A DNA stretch of 33,245 bases from a bacterium HR20 (GCA_002898675.1 BEHW01000009.1:1-33245); one strand, 5' to 3'; counted from the stretch's first letter, positions 15,656-23,405 are shown. The notes: a model not told the origin generated them from the letters alone. A program made the numbers and translations.

Positions 15656-16219
15656 ATGGCAACAACGTCCGATTTGCGACCAGGCATTTTCATCCGTTTC
15701 AACGGAGAGCTCTGCCAAGTTCTCGAATCCGAGCATCGCACACCGGGGAATCTGCGCGCATTCTACCAAGTCAAAATGCGCGTTGTGCGGAGCGGCAAAC
15801 TGCTCGAGAATCGCTTTCGATCCGGCGAGGAAATTGATCTTGTCCGCGTCGAACGGCGTCCCTACCAGTTCCTCTACCGCGATGGGGAGGTCTACGTCTT
15901 CATGGAAAAAGATACCTACGAGCAAATCCCCGTAGATGCTGCGGTCGTCGGCGATGCCGCACGGTTCTTGACTGAAGGGCAGGACGCAGAGCTGATGTTC
16001 GAGGGAGAGACAGTGCTCTCGGTGGAGCTGCCCCCACATGTTACACTACGAGTCGAGTACACAGAGCCTGGCTTCAAGGGCGATACGACCTCGAACGTTC
16101 TCAAGCCAGCACGTCTGGAAACAGGAGCTACGATCGACGTTCCGCTCTTTGTCAACACCGGTGATCTCATCCGCATTGACACGCGCACGGGCGAATACGT
16201 CGAGCGAGTCAAAGAGTAG
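15656..16219 (+). CDS. efp: Translation elongation factor P
   Basis: EF-P binds between the ribosomal P and E sites and relieves stalling at polyproline stretches. The 187-residue length and three-domain layout are standard: KOW-like N-terminal domain (MATTSDLRPGIFIRFNGE), OB domain from about residue 65 (RRPYQFLYRDGEVYVFME), and C-terminal OB domain with the EF-P signature region (EPGFKGDTTSNVLKPARLETGA). The tip of the first-domain loop reads TPGNLRAF, so Asn32 stands where E. coli has the beta-lysylated Lys34. The usual EpmA/EpmB lysylation therefore cannot occur at this position. The ATG at 15656 gives the normal N-terminus. It lies 73 nt after tRNA-Cys. Confidence 0.95.
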   Translation: MATTSDLRPGIFIRFNGELCQVLESEHRTPGNLRAFYQVKMRVVRSGKLLENRFRSGEEIDLVRVERRPYQFLYRDGEVYVFMEKDTYEQIPVDAAVVGDAARFLTEGQDAELMFEGETVLSVELPPHVTLRVEYTEPGFKGDTTSNVLKPARLETGATIDVPLFVNTGDLIRIDTRTGEYVERVKE

Positions 16220-16261
16220 TGCCGTAACTTACGCTTGTCGTACACCCTCGAAATCGGAACG

Positions 16262-16741
16262 ATGGACCTCAACTACTTACGCCGTCTCCTGAAGCTGTTT
16301 GATGAATCGACGCTGACCGAGCTGACAATCGAGGAAGAGGGAGTGACCGTCCGCCTTGCCCGGCGTCCAGAAAGCAGCAATAATGCCCCAGTTGCGCTTC
16401 CACAAGTGATGGTGCAGCCTGTAGCACCTTCGAATCTGGCACCAACTGCTGCTGCGGCTCAGGAACCACTGCCCGCAGCGGCATCTGCGCCATCGGCGCG
16501 GACACACACGATCGTTTCGCCAATTGTCGGGACGTTCTACCGTGCGCCAGCGCCGGATGCCGAGCCATTTGTCAAGGTTGGCGATCATGTCGTCCCGGGG
16601 CAAACGCTCTGCATCGTCGAGGCGATGAAACTGATGAACGAAATCGAAAGCGATGTCAGCGGAACGGTCGTCAAGATTTTGGTCGAAAATGGCCAACCCG
16701 TCGAGTACAACCAGCCGCTCTTTGAGATTGCGCTCGATTAG
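16262..16741 (+). CDS. accB: Acetyl-CoA carboxylase biotin carboxyl carrier protein
   Basis: AccB carries the biotin that shuttles carboxyl groups in acetyl-CoA carboxylase, the first step of fatty-acid synthesis. Of 159 residues, the N-terminal MDLNYLRRLLKLFDESTLTELTIEEEG is the usual AccB start. An Ala/Pro-rich linker (about 40-80) leads to a biotinyl domain with VEAMKLMNEIES, where Lys123 is the biotinylation site. The ATG at 16262 was chosen over an in-frame TTG at 16235. It is followed 37 nt later by accC, the usual accBC operon. The carboxyltransferase genes accA and accD are not in the window. Confidence 0.95.
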   Translation: MDLNYLRRLLKLFDESTLTELTIEEEGVTVRLARRPESSNNAPVALPQVMVQPVAPSNLAPTAAAAQEPLPAAASAPSARTHTIVSPIVGTFYRAPAPDAEPFVKVGDHVVPGQTLCIVEAMKLMNEIESDVSGTVVKILVENGQPVEYNQPLFEIALD

Positions 16742-16769
16742 CAATTCGGCGTGTTGATTTCACCCTCAC

Positions 16770-16774
16770 GGAGG
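16770..16774 (+). promoter_or_regulatory. Strong Shine-Dalgarno (GGAGG) for accC
   Basis: GGAGG is 4 nt before the accC ATG. It is the strongest ribosome binding site seen in the window and stands out because most other genes lack one. Confidence 0.65.
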
Positions 16775-16778
16775 AACG

Positions 16779-18131
16779 ATGTTCCGAAAAGTGCTCATTG
16801 CCAACCGTGGCGAGATTGCCCTCCGCATCATCCGTGCCTGCAAAGAGCTGGGGATCAAAACGGTCGCCGTCTATTCCAAAGCCGATGAGACATCGCTCCA
16901 CGTTCGCTTCGCCGATGAAGCCGTCTGTATCGGACCGCCACCGAGCAAGGAATCGTACCTGAAGATTCCGCACATCATCGCTGCTGCCGAAGTCACCAAC
17001 GCCGATGCGATCCATCCGGGCTACGGCTTTTTAGCGGAGAACGAAACCTTCGCGGAAATTTGCCGTGACCACGGCATTACCTTCATCGGTCCGACGCCCG
17101 AGCAGATTGCTGCGATGGGGAATAAGTCCGTCGCAAAGGAAACGATGCGTGCTGCTGGAGTGCCGGTCATCCCAGGCAGTGAGGGAGTCGTTTCCAGTTA
17201 CAAAGAAGCTGCGGCGTTGGCGCGCGACATTGGTTATCCCATCATGCTCAAGGCTGTTGCAGGTGGCGGTGGGAAAGGCATGCGCTACGTCGAGAGCGAA
17301 GCGGAACTCGAGCAAGCGTTCATCACCGCTCGTAACGAAGCCGACGCTGCGTTTGGCAATCCCGACGTGTACCTGGAAAAATTTCTCGAAGAGCCACGCC
17401 ACATCGAGTTCCAGGTCTTTGGCTATCAGCACGGGAACGTCATCCACCTCAACGAGCGGGAGTGCTCGATTCAACGGCGGCACCAGAAACTCATCGAGGA
17501 AGCACCATCGCCAATCATGACACCAGAGCTCCGCTCGAAGATGGGGGAAGCTGCCAAACGTGGCGCTGCTGCAGTTGGCTACGTCGGTGCTGGGACGATC
17601 GAGTTCCTCGTGGATAAGTACCGCAATTTCTACTTCATGGAGATGAACACGCGCATCCAGGTCGAGCACCCTGTCACCGAGCAATCGCTTGGTGTGGACT
17701 TGATCAAAGAGCAAATCCTGGTTGCGATGGGCGAACGCTTGAGCATTGCCGAACGCGAGCCTGCGCTCCACGCGATCGAATGCCGCATCAATGCTGAAGA
17801 TCCGCGGCACGGCTGGCGACCCTCGCCGGGGCAGATTACTTCGCTTCACTTCCCTGGTGGGCATGGGGTGCGGATTGATTCGCACATTTACCAGGGCTAC
17901 ACCATCCCGCCGTACTACGACTCGATGATTGCCAAGCTCATAACGTTCGCACCGACTCGAAATGAGGCAATTGCCAAGATGCGCCGCGCACTGGATGAAT
18001 TCATCATCGAGGGCATTGCAACGACGATTCCATTCCATCGGGCAATGATGGACAATCCCGACTTCATCGCCGGGACGTTCGACACCAAGTATCTCGACAC
18101 CAAAGGCTGGGAGGTCGTTCCCTCATCCTAA
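16779..18131 (+). CDS. accC: Acetyl-CoA carboxylase biotin carboxylase subunit
   Basis: AccC carboxylates AccB-bound biotin with ATP and bicarbonate. The 450-residue length is the family norm (about 449). Signatures in order are MFRKVLIANRGEIALRIIRA, HPGYGFLAEN, MGNKSVAKETM, the glycine-rich ATP loop KAVAGGGGKGMR, ERECSIQRRHQKLIEEAPSP, EFLVDKYRNFYFMEMNTRIQ, QVEHPVTE and GYTIPPYYDSMIAKLI. The catalytic Glu and Arg of the MNTRIQVEHPVTE region are intact. Its last codons overlap the 3' end of the convergent YciO-family gene by 9 bp, leaving no room for a terminator. Confidence 0.97.
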   Translation: MFRKVLIANRGEIALRIIRACKELGIKTVAVYSKADETSLHVRFADEAVCIGPPPSKESYLKIPHIIAAAEVTNADAIHPGYGFLAENETFAEICRDHGITFIGPTPEQIAAMGNKSVAKETMRAAGVPVIPGSEGVVSSYKEAAALARDIGYPIMLKAVAGGGGKGMRYVESEAELEQAFITARNEADAAFGNPDVYLEKFLEEPRHIEFQVFGYQHGNVIHLNERECSIQRRHQKLIEEAPSPIMTPELRSKMGEAAKRGAAAVGYVGAGTIEFLVDKYRNFYFMEMNTRIQVEHPVTEQSLGVDLIKEQILVAMGERLSIAEREPALHAIECRINAEDPRHGWRPSPGQITSLHFPGGHGVRIDSHIYQGYTIPPYYDSMIAKLITFAPTRNEAIAKMRRALDEFIIEGIATTIPFHRAMMDNPDFIAGTFDTKYLDTKGWEVVPSS

Positions 18132-18782
18132 GAGCGCGATCACTTCCTCGACATGTTCGATTGCAGCACCCTCGCGGAGGATGATGGGTTCATCGCCAGT
18201 CAAGTCCAGCACGGTCGAAGGACCTGCAAAGAGCGGCTGGCTGTGCCACGAATGATGCTGAACTGTCACTGCACAATCAACGAACGCACCGAACTCCTCA
18301 AGGGCTTGGTCGGGGAGAAGAACAGTATCGTCCTCGTCGCGCTTGGCAGTGATTGAAATGAGCGGTTCGCCGAGCGCTTCCAGAATGCTGCGCGGAATTG
18401 TAGCCGCTGGCACGCGAATCCCAACGGTGCGGCGCTTCGGGTCGTGGGCATACGAGGGCACTGCTTTCGTCGCCGGCAAAATGAACGTGACAGGCCCAGG
18501 CACAAGGCGACGGATAATGCGGTACGCACGGTTACTCACCTGCGCATATTCAGCCAAGTTCGACAGTGACGGACACAGGAACGTCATGTACTTGGTTTCC
18601 TCCAAGTTCCGAATTCGGCGAATGCGTTCGATTGCAGCTTTGTTGCGGAGCGCGCAGCCGAATGCCATTCCTGTATCCGAAGGGTAGAGCAGGAGGCTGC
18701 CACTCCGCAGCTGCTCGGTGATGATTGCCAGATAGCGTTGCTCCGGCGTACGTGGGTGAATGGGGATGATGAGCGGCTGCAT
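18123..18782 (-). CDS. YciO/Sua5-family L-threonylcarbamoyladenylate synthase-like protein
   Basis: This 219-residue single-domain YrdC-fold protein starts with an IHP-type strand (IIPIHPRTPEQRYLAIITEQL). SGSLLLYPSDTGMAFGCAL and RIRRIRNLEETKYMTFLC follow, closer to YciO (TDSGYALGC, RIRQL) than to TsaC. VPGPVTFILPATKAVP, RRTVGIRVP and GPSTVLDLTGDEPIILREG complete the nucleotide and threonine-binding fold. TsaC/Sua5 enzymes make threonylcarbamoyl-AMP for t6A tRNA modification; YciO proteins are much weaker or of uncertain role. The ATG at 18782 overlaps the TGA of the histidine kinase gene (TGATG), so it is coupled to it. Confidence 0.82.
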   Translation of the reverse strand: MQPLIIPIHPRTPEQRYLAIITEQLRSGSLLLYPSDTGMAFGCALRNKAAIERIRRIRNLEETKYMTFLCPSLSNLAEYAQVSNRAYRIIRRLVPGPVTFILPATKAVPSYAHDPKRRTVGIRVPAATIPRSILEALGEPLISITAKRDEDDTVLLPDQALEEFGAFVDCAVTVQHHSWHSQPLFAGPSTVLDLTGDEPIILREGAAIEHVEEVIALLG

Positions 18783-20002
18783 CAGGAGGTACCGGCGTTG
18801 TTCTCCTGATGAAGTGGGAGCACCAGGGTGAAGACCGAGCCTTTCCCTTTGCCTGGACTTTCCGCGAAGACACGTCCTCCGTGAAGCTCTGCAATTCGCC
18901 GAACGATCCAAAGCCCTAAGCCAGTGCTTGGTTCACCGCCGGTTGGCCGTGCCGAAAGCTTTCGGAATTCCTCGAATGCATGGGCAAGGTCGTCCTCCGT
19001 CATGCCAAGACCAGTATCGCGAACGCGGAGACGGAGCCAGTCGCGATCGGCTTCAACTTCGATCGTCACTGCGCCGCCCGGCGGAGTGTACTTGATGGCG
19101 TTACTGACCAGGTTGTCGAGCGCTTTTGCAAGGAGCGATTCATCGGCAGGCACTGATGGGAGCTTGGGAGAGGTCAGCACGTTGATCCAGATGTTTTTCC
19201 GATCAGCGAGCGGGGTAAACCGCCGAGCGACTGTGCGCACAAGCTGCGCAACGTCCACTGGGTTGGTGGTGATTGTTTCTGTGCTGTCCACGTGGAAAAG
19301 GTTCAGCATATCCTCCACGAGCGCTTGCAAGAGCTGCACAGACTGGACGCTCAGCTCGATGGTCTCGCGGATCCAGGCAGGAAGCTCGTTGCTCCGACTG
19401 TGGAGTTCACCGAGCAATGCCAGAAGGTTCGCAAGCGGATTTTGCAGGTCGTGAATAGCGATCTGAAAGCGCTGACTGAGACGCTCCTGGCGTTGCTGGA
19501 GTTGCTGGTTGGTGTGTTGAAGCTGTTCGAGCATGCTCAGGTAGTTCCCTTCGAGCTGTTTGTTCTCTTGGTGATGCTTCCTGAGCCGATGGTACGCTGC
19601 AGCGCATTCGATTGTACGTTCGAGCACGACCATTGGTGTTGGCTTTGTCAGTGCAAGCACACCGAAGTTCAGGGGGAGTTGCTCAAGCAATGATGCTTCT
19701 GCCAGAGGAACTGTGACAACAAGGGTAGGTGGTGTGCTCAGCCGGCGGACTGCGCTAATGGTGTCCATCCACGAAGGAGTGGTGGAATCGAGCACGACGA
19801 CGTCAAACTGCGACTGCTCGAGCTCCCTGGTTGCCAGCTCTTGTGTACCGACGACAACGATCCCGATCGTCGGGTGCGCGCGGAAGTGGAGCTCGAGTGC
19901 ATCACGGAGCAAGGGATCGCCCTCGACAATCAACGCAGCGATAGCCGATGGCGATCCTGCTGGTGAGCGGACGCTTATAGTTGTGGATGCGGATGATTCC
20001 AT
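18782..20002 (-). CDS. Soluble receiver-domain histidine kinase (hybrid sensor)
   Basis: The 406-residue protein has no membrane segment. Residues about 20-135 form a response-regulator receiver-like domain (IAALIVEGDPLLRDALE; phospho-acceptor candidate Asp72 in VVVLDSTTPS; conserved Lys120 in LTKPTP). A Gln-rich coiled coil (about 140-180) leads to a HisKA helix with His184 in AIHDLQNPLANLL, then a HATPase domain with N box DNLVSNAIKYTPPGG, G1 RVRDTGLGM and G2 STGLGLWIVRRI. It probably receives phosphate or a partner signal in the cytoplasm. The ATG at 20002 was chosen because the receiver begins just after it; the frame is open to 20326 but that part lacks homology and crosses the divergent promoter. 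No output regulator lies adjacent. Confidence 0.88.
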   Translation of the reverse strand: MESSASTTISVRSPAGSPSAIAALIVEGDPLLRDALELHFRAHPTIGIVVVGTQELATRELEQSQFDVVVLDSTTPSWMDTISAVRRLSTPPTLVVTVPLAEASLLEQLPLNFGVLALTKPTPMVVLERTIECAAAYHRLRKHHQENKQLEGNYLSMLEQLQHTNQQLQQRQERLSQRFQIAIHDLQNPLANLLALLGELHSRSNELPAWIRETIELSVQSVQLLQALVEDMLNLFHVDSTETITTNPVDVAQLVRTVARRFTPLADRKNIWINVLTSPKLPSVPADESLLAKALDNLVSNAIKYTPPGGAVTIEVEADRDWLRLRVRDTGLGMTEDDLAHAFEEFRKLSARPTGGEPSTGLGLWIVRRIAELHGGRVFAESPGKGKGSVFTLVLPLHQENNAGTS

Positions 20003-20024
20003 AGCTGCAGATGGACACTCGACG

Positions 20025-20032
20025 CAAATATC
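20025..20032 (-). promoter_or_regulatory. Candidate -7 box (GATATTTG) for the histidine kinase-yciO operon
   Basis: GATATTTG, followed by CG on the minus strand, ends 23 nt before the ATG at 20002 and has one mismatch to TAnnTTTG. It is one arm of a perfect inverted repeat; the other arm is the LysE promoter box. Confidence 0.4.
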
Positions 20033-20073
20033 GGAATTAGTCCGACAGCTCAGTGTACAGGCGTGTGCATCGC

Positions 20074-20081
20074 GATATTTG
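20074..20081 (+). promoter_or_regulatory. Candidate -7 box (GATATTTG) for the LysE-family gene
   Basis: GATATTTG, followed by CGTAGTA, ends 31 nt before the chosen GTG start at 20112. It is identical to the box used in the opposite direction by the histidine kinase gene, and shares an 11-mer with the transporter promoter at 8880-8890. Confidence 0.4.
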
Positions 20082-20111
20082 CGTAGTACAACGAGTTGCA
20101 TCCTGGTAATT

Positions 20112-20774
20112 GTGCTTTCACTTCTGCTCGGCGGGCTGATTGGATTTGTGCTGGCGCTACCGCCAGGACCAGTGGCAGTAACCGTAATGGCGTCGGCGTT
20201 GCGGGGACGGTGGCGGCATGGTCTTGCGGCAGCAGCGGGGGCATCGCTTGCCGATGGAGTCCTCGCTCTGGGAGTCCTATTTGCCTCGTCCGCCCTGGTG
20301 GAATTGCTCACGCAAATGATCGCCAACCATCCTGCGCTTGCGGTTGTGGGGGAGATTGCTGTTGTTGCTGCGCTAGTAACCTATGCAGTGCGTCTGGGGC
20401 GAAGTAGTGTACTACGGCATTCGTCGGAACTCCGCGATGAACTTGGGCAATCAGTCCGTGGCACGGTGGTATCCGCAGCTGCGACAGCAGTAGCAAACAT
20501 TGTCAACCCAACCTTCTTACCCTCACTTGCGGGGGCATTCGCTGCAGCTCTGTCATTCCTTGCTCACCGCGGTACGATCACGACTGGGGGGAAATTCCTG
20601 ATGGCACTCGGCTTTGTCGGGGGGACGTTCGCGTGGCTGGCGGTTGTCGTCGGGCTGATCGTGCGCAACCACAGTCGCTTTTCGCTGCGACACATCATGC
20701 TATTGCGGCGGATTGGAGCTGTGGTTGTGTTCGTGTTCGCATTGGTCTTACTCTGGCACATCGCCGCCTCATAA
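20112..20774 (+). CDS. LysE family exporter
   Basis: This 220-residue inner-membrane protein has about six hydrophobic segments. The first helix ends in LALPPGPVAVTV, the LysE/RhtB hallmark (PPGP), followed by ALRGRWRHGLAAAAGASLADGVLA, the conserved G-x-x-x-x-D motif region. Family members export amino acids or related small molecules by proton antiport; the substrate is unknown. The start is uncertain: the frame is open from 19713, but homology begins at about 20112, where a GTG follows a promoter box at the usual distance. Its 3' end lies 8 bp from the convergent Cys-rich gene. Divergence from the histidine kinase gene may imply shared regulation. Confidence 0.82.
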   Translation: MLSLLLGGLIGFVLALPPGPVAVTVMASALRGRWRHGLAAAAGASLADGVLALGVLFASSALVELLTQMIANHPALAVVGEIAVVAALVTYAVRLGRSSVLRHSSELRDELGQSVRGTVVSAAATAVANIVNPTFLPSLAGAFAAALSFLAHRGTITTGGKFLMALGFVGGTFAWLAVVVGLIVRNHSRFSLRHIMLLRRIGAVVVFVFALVLLWHIAAS

Positions 20775-20782
20775 CACCAGCG

Positions 20783-21265
20783 TTAGGGGGTATTGAAGGG
20801 CTCACACCCACAGTGTGGCTCACCCCATTGGCAGAAACATTTTGGCTTTGTTCCCTGTGGGCACTCAATAGTACAGGTGCCAAAGAGGCAATTCGCACCA
20901 CAACTTCCTCCCGCGGTACCGTGAGGCACAATTGGGGATGAATCGGGGCGCTGCAGTTTCGTAAAAAATTCTCCGATAGATTTTTTGATAGAGACTGGCA
21001 AGCCAGTGAGAATCGAGTCAATGACCGAGATCGCGCGACGATACTGCACACCGTCGTTTACAGTGGCAGCGTTGAACGCTACTCTGTATGCCTCCAACAG
21101 CTGCGTGTAGGGCTGGAGAGATTCCTGTGAGTCGAACCACTGTTCAAATGCACGGAAATTTGCACGGTGCTGTGGAGTGACTGTGAGTACAAGTTTCTCT
21201 GCCCCCTGCTGAGCAATGCAGACGTGGCACAGAAATAAAATGACGACTGATGTGAACCAACGCAT
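20783..21265 (-). CDS. Small exported Cys-rich protein of unknown function
   Basis: I do not recognise this 160-residue protein. It begins with a clear signal peptide (MRWFTSVVILFLCHVCIAQQ; likely cleavage after CIA or near it). A helical central part follows (FRAFEQWFDSQESLQPY, YRRAISVIDSILTGLP). The last 45 residues carry eight cysteines: two in CGANC, then one each in GTC and IEC, two in KCFC and two in HCGC. Such density suggests disulfide bonding or metal binding outside the cytoplasm. The C-terminal block resembles small Cys-rich secreted domains only in general. The gene has its own promoter-like box (TATATTTG) and lies downstream of the malic enzyme gene. Confidence 0.7.
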   Translation of the reverse strand: MRWFTSVVILFLCHVCIAQQGAEKLVLTVTPQHRANFRAFEQWFDSQESLQPYTQLLEAYRVAFNAATVNDGVQYRRAISVIDSILTGLPVSIKKSIGEFFTKLQRPDSSPIVPHGTAGGSCGANCLFGTCTIECPQGTKPKCFCQWGEPHCGCEPFNTP

Positions 21266-21302
21266 CGCTTGCTGAGAGCGCTATTGTTGAACAATTCTTG
21301 CA

Positions 21303-21310
21303 CAAATATA
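21303..21310 (-). promoter_or_regulatory. Candidate -7 box (TATATTTG) for the Cys-rich protein gene
   Basis: TATATTTG on the minus strand matches TAnnTTTG exactly and ends 38 nt before the ATG at 21265. TTC 17 nt upstream could serve as a weak -33 element. The surrounding 93-bp gap is AT-rich compared with the rest of the window. Confidence 0.5.
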
Positions 21311-21358
21311 GCAAACAATCATTCATTGAACTACCATCGGGCCCGCTACGGGTAGGCA

Positions 21359-22705
21359 TCAAGTCACCACTGGTTTTGCTGCTTCGACGGTTGCTTTGAC
21401 GCGAGCGATGACGTTTGCATGAACGGCAGGATTGAACGGACTGGGCACAAGCTCGTCTGGTGCTGCCAGTGCCGCAATTGCTTCGGCGGCGGCGATCTTC
21501 ATTGCGCTTGTTATCGCCTCAGTCCGAAGCTCGATTGCTGCTTTGAATAAACCTGGAAATGCAAGAGCATTGTTGACAGATTTCCCATCAGCAGCAAATG
21601 ACGCACCAGCGGCGAGCGCATCTTCGGGAAAGATTTCCGGGACTGGATTCGACAGCGCAAAAATGATCTGTCCAGGGCGAATCATCGAGGGTTCGATCAG
21701 GCCGACTTTCCCCGTGGTCGCGATCACAACGTCTGCCCGCACAGCTTCGTCAAATGAGACAATATCAACACCAACTTTTGCTGCGCGTGCGTGAGCCTCG
21801 GTGTTTGGATCGTATGCCACGACCGTAAACCCATACTCTCGGAGCAGGTGCGCAATCGCGTAGCCGGCAGCACCAAGCCCGATTTGCGCAAAGACAAGTT
21901 TATCGTCGCCAAGGCGGCCGACTTTCTTGAGTGCGTTGATCACTGCGGCGAGCAGGACTGTTGCAGTGCCGTGCTGGTCATCGTGCATGACTGGCTTTTT
22001 CAATCGCGCGACAAGCTCATCCTCGATGTAGAAACAATCCGGGGTACGAATGTCCTCCAGGTGAACCCCTGCAAATCCGACAGAGGTTAGCTCGACGATG
22101 CGGACGAATTCTTCCGGATCGCGCGTATCCACCAGAATTGGCATCGCTCCCAGTCCAACGAATTGGTGGTAGAGCATCGCCTTGCCTTCCATCACTGGCA
22201 GCGATGCGAGTGGCCCGATGTCGCCCAACCCTAATACCCGCGTACCGTTGGTGAAAATGCCGATGGTGTTGCCGAGCATCGTGTAGTCGTACGCAAGCTC
22301 AGGATTGTGCTGGATCGCTTTGCTCACCCGTGCAACGCCAGGCGTATAGAGGTTCCGGAGTTCGCCGACGGTAGTTGCGGACTTGGTGCGGGTGATGGCG
22401 ATTTTCCCACCGCGGTGCTGCTCGAAGACGACATCTTTGATCTCGAGAATTTCCGCTTGGGTTCGCTCGCGGATTGCGCGCTCGATCGCACCCAGGTGTG
22501 GAGCATCATAGACAGCGACGGTGAGTTCCCGAATGATGTGGTCATGGCCGATGAAGACGGCACGCGTATCGCCGATCAGTCCGCCTTCTTCGCCGATGAC
22601 AGTGCATAAACGCCCCAGCATCCCCGGGCGATGCGGGTTCTTGACAACAAAAACAACGTCGTTATCCGGAAGGCGTGGGCGAAGCTCGCTATGCTGCTGA
22701 CTCAT
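21359..22705 (-). CDS. NAD(P)-dependent malic enzyme with N-terminal ACT domain
   Basis: This cytoplasmic enzyme oxidatively decarboxylates malate to pyruvate. It has 448 residues. An ACT regulatory domain occupies about 17-95 (VVFVVKNPHRPGMLGRLCTVIG), suggesting amino-acid or small-ligand control. The malic core follows, with catalytic Tyr120 in LYTPGVARVSK, RVLGLGDIGPLASLPVMEGK, VHLEDI, MHDDQHGTATV and the dinucleotide-binding loop IGLGAAGYA. The C-terminus ends with ALAFPGLFKAAIELR, as in single-domain bacterial enzymes without a phosphotransacetylase extension. The ATG at 22705 lies within the 3' end of the glycosyltransferase gene (17-nt overlap); further upstream extension lacks homology. 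Cofactor preference cannot be read with confidence. Confidence 0.92.
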   Translation of the reverse strand: MSQQHSELRPRLPDNDVVFVVKNPHRPGMLGRLCTVIGEEGGLIGDTRAVFIGHDHIIRELTVAVYDAPHLGAIERAIRERTQAEILEIKDVVFEQHRGGKIAITRTKSATTVGELRNLYTPGVARVSKAIQHNPELAYDYTMLGNTIGIFTNGTRVLGLGDIGPLASLPVMEGKAMLYHQFVGLGAMPILVDTRDPEEFVRIVELTSVGFAGVHLEDIRTPDCFYIEDELVARLKKPVMHDDQHGTATVLLAAVINALKKVGRLGDDKLVFAQIGLGAAGYAIAHLLREYGFTVVAYDPNTEAHARAAKVGVDIVSFDEAVRADVVIATTGKVGLIEPSMIRPGQIIFALSNPVPEIFPEDALAAGASFAADGKSVNNALAFPGLFKAAIELRTEAITSAMKIAAAEAIAALAAPDELVPSPFNPAVHANVIARVKATVEAAKPVVT

Positions 22706-23378
22706 GGCTAGTATGAACGTTGTGGGTGGTCGGCAAACTCCCACTCTGCGCGAGCTGGTTGCAGAGCGAATCAGGGCTGGTGCGATTGTAGCGGTATGTC
22801 GCTTCTCGAACACGGAGCATCCGAATGCCGGCGGCCATGGCACGTTCGAAGAAATCTGCGTCATCGGCGAAGCGGAGCGGCGCAAATCCAAGCGCAGTCG
22901 CAATCGAGCGTCGGATGACGAACGTTCCTCCGACAGCGCACTGCTCGATGGAAATCCGTTGCGCAGGATTATGCCGATCTGGAACCATCGGGGAGCCATC
23001 AACGATGACGCCGCCGTGGAAAAAATCCACTGCCGGATGCTCGACGATGTACCGCGACCGCACCTCTAAGTGCTCGGGCAGGTATTGGTCGTCCGAGTCG
23101 AGGAAGGTTACAAACTCTCCCTCCGCCAGTCGAACACCTGTCTGGCGGGCAGCACCGGTGCCGCGGTTGGACTGCACAACGAGCCGAATGCGTTCGTCGC
23201 GGAGTACCAAGGGGCGGACGATCTCCGCAGTGCGATCACTGCTGCCATCGTCCACGATGATGAGTTCCCAGCGCTGCTCGGTTTGCTGCAGGACAGATTC
23301 AATTGCGCGCTCGATGCACCACGCGCGGTTGTAGGTTGGGATGATGACAGAGAAAATCGGTTCCGGGCGTTGGCTCAT
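22689..23378 (-). CDS. Family 2 glycosyltransferase
   Basis: This 229-residue GT-A fold enzyme is predicted to transfer a sugar from a nucleotide donor onto a glycan or lipid. It shows the GT2 start FSVIIPTYNRAWCIERAIESVL, DDGSSDRT, the donor-binding RGTGAARQTGVRLAEGEFVTFLDSDD with the catalytic DxD-like SDD, and ADDADFFERA as the later acidic motif. No membrane segments are seen. The ATG at 23378 begins the domain exactly; the open frame runs on to 24119 antisense to rsmG and is spurious. It overlaps the malic enzyme start by 17 nt. Acceptor and sugar are unknown; a role in envelope polysaccharide would fit the wecB and sugar-transferase genes in the same window. Confidence 0.88.
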   Translation of the reverse strand: MSQRPEPIFSVIIPTYNRAWCIERAIESVLQQTEQRWELIIVDDGSSDRTAEIVRPLVLRDERIRLVVQSNRGTGAARQTGVRLAEGEFVTFLDSDDQYLPEHLEVRSRYIVEHPAVDFFHGGVIVDGSPMVPDRHNPAQRISIEQCAVGGTFVIRRSIATALGFAPLRFADDADFFERAMAAGIRMLRVREATYRYNRTSPDSLCNQLAQSGSLPTTHNVHTSHESAA

Positions 23379-23396
23379 TGCAGCCGTGTATTTTTG
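23370..23396 (+). promoter_or_regulatory. Candidate promoter TTG-N16-TATTTTTG for rsmG
   Basis: TTG at 23370-23372 and TATTTTTG at 23389-23396 have the same 16-nt spacer as the tRNA-Cys promoter. The box ends 32 nt before the chosen rsmG GTG. Confidence 0.55.
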
Positions 23397-23405
23397 TTCG
23401 GCTTG

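Larger units (their letters stand above)
20022..20084. repeat. 12-bp perfect inverted repeat between histidine kinase and LysE genes
   Basis: ACGCAAATATCG (20022-20033) is the exact reverse complement of CGATATTTGCGT (20073-20084), with 39 bp between. Each arm contains the putative -7 box of the gene on its side, so the symmetry may simply reflect two identical divergent promoters. It could also be a paired operator. Confidence 0.65.

Noticed and set aside
17031..18038. Minus-strand open frame (335 codons) opposite accC
   Set aside because: It is antisense to accC, which is conserved throughout.
20003..20326. Upstream extension of the histidine kinase frame
   Set aside because: This part is Ala/Pro/Thr-rich, antisense to the LysE gene, and crosses the divergent promoter; the receiver domain begins just after the ATG at 20002.
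21331..21355. Possible terminator hairpin (CTACC with GGTAG) after the malic enzyme gene
   Set aside because: The stem is only five pairs with a large loop and no T-run on the transcribed strand; it is too weak to annotate.
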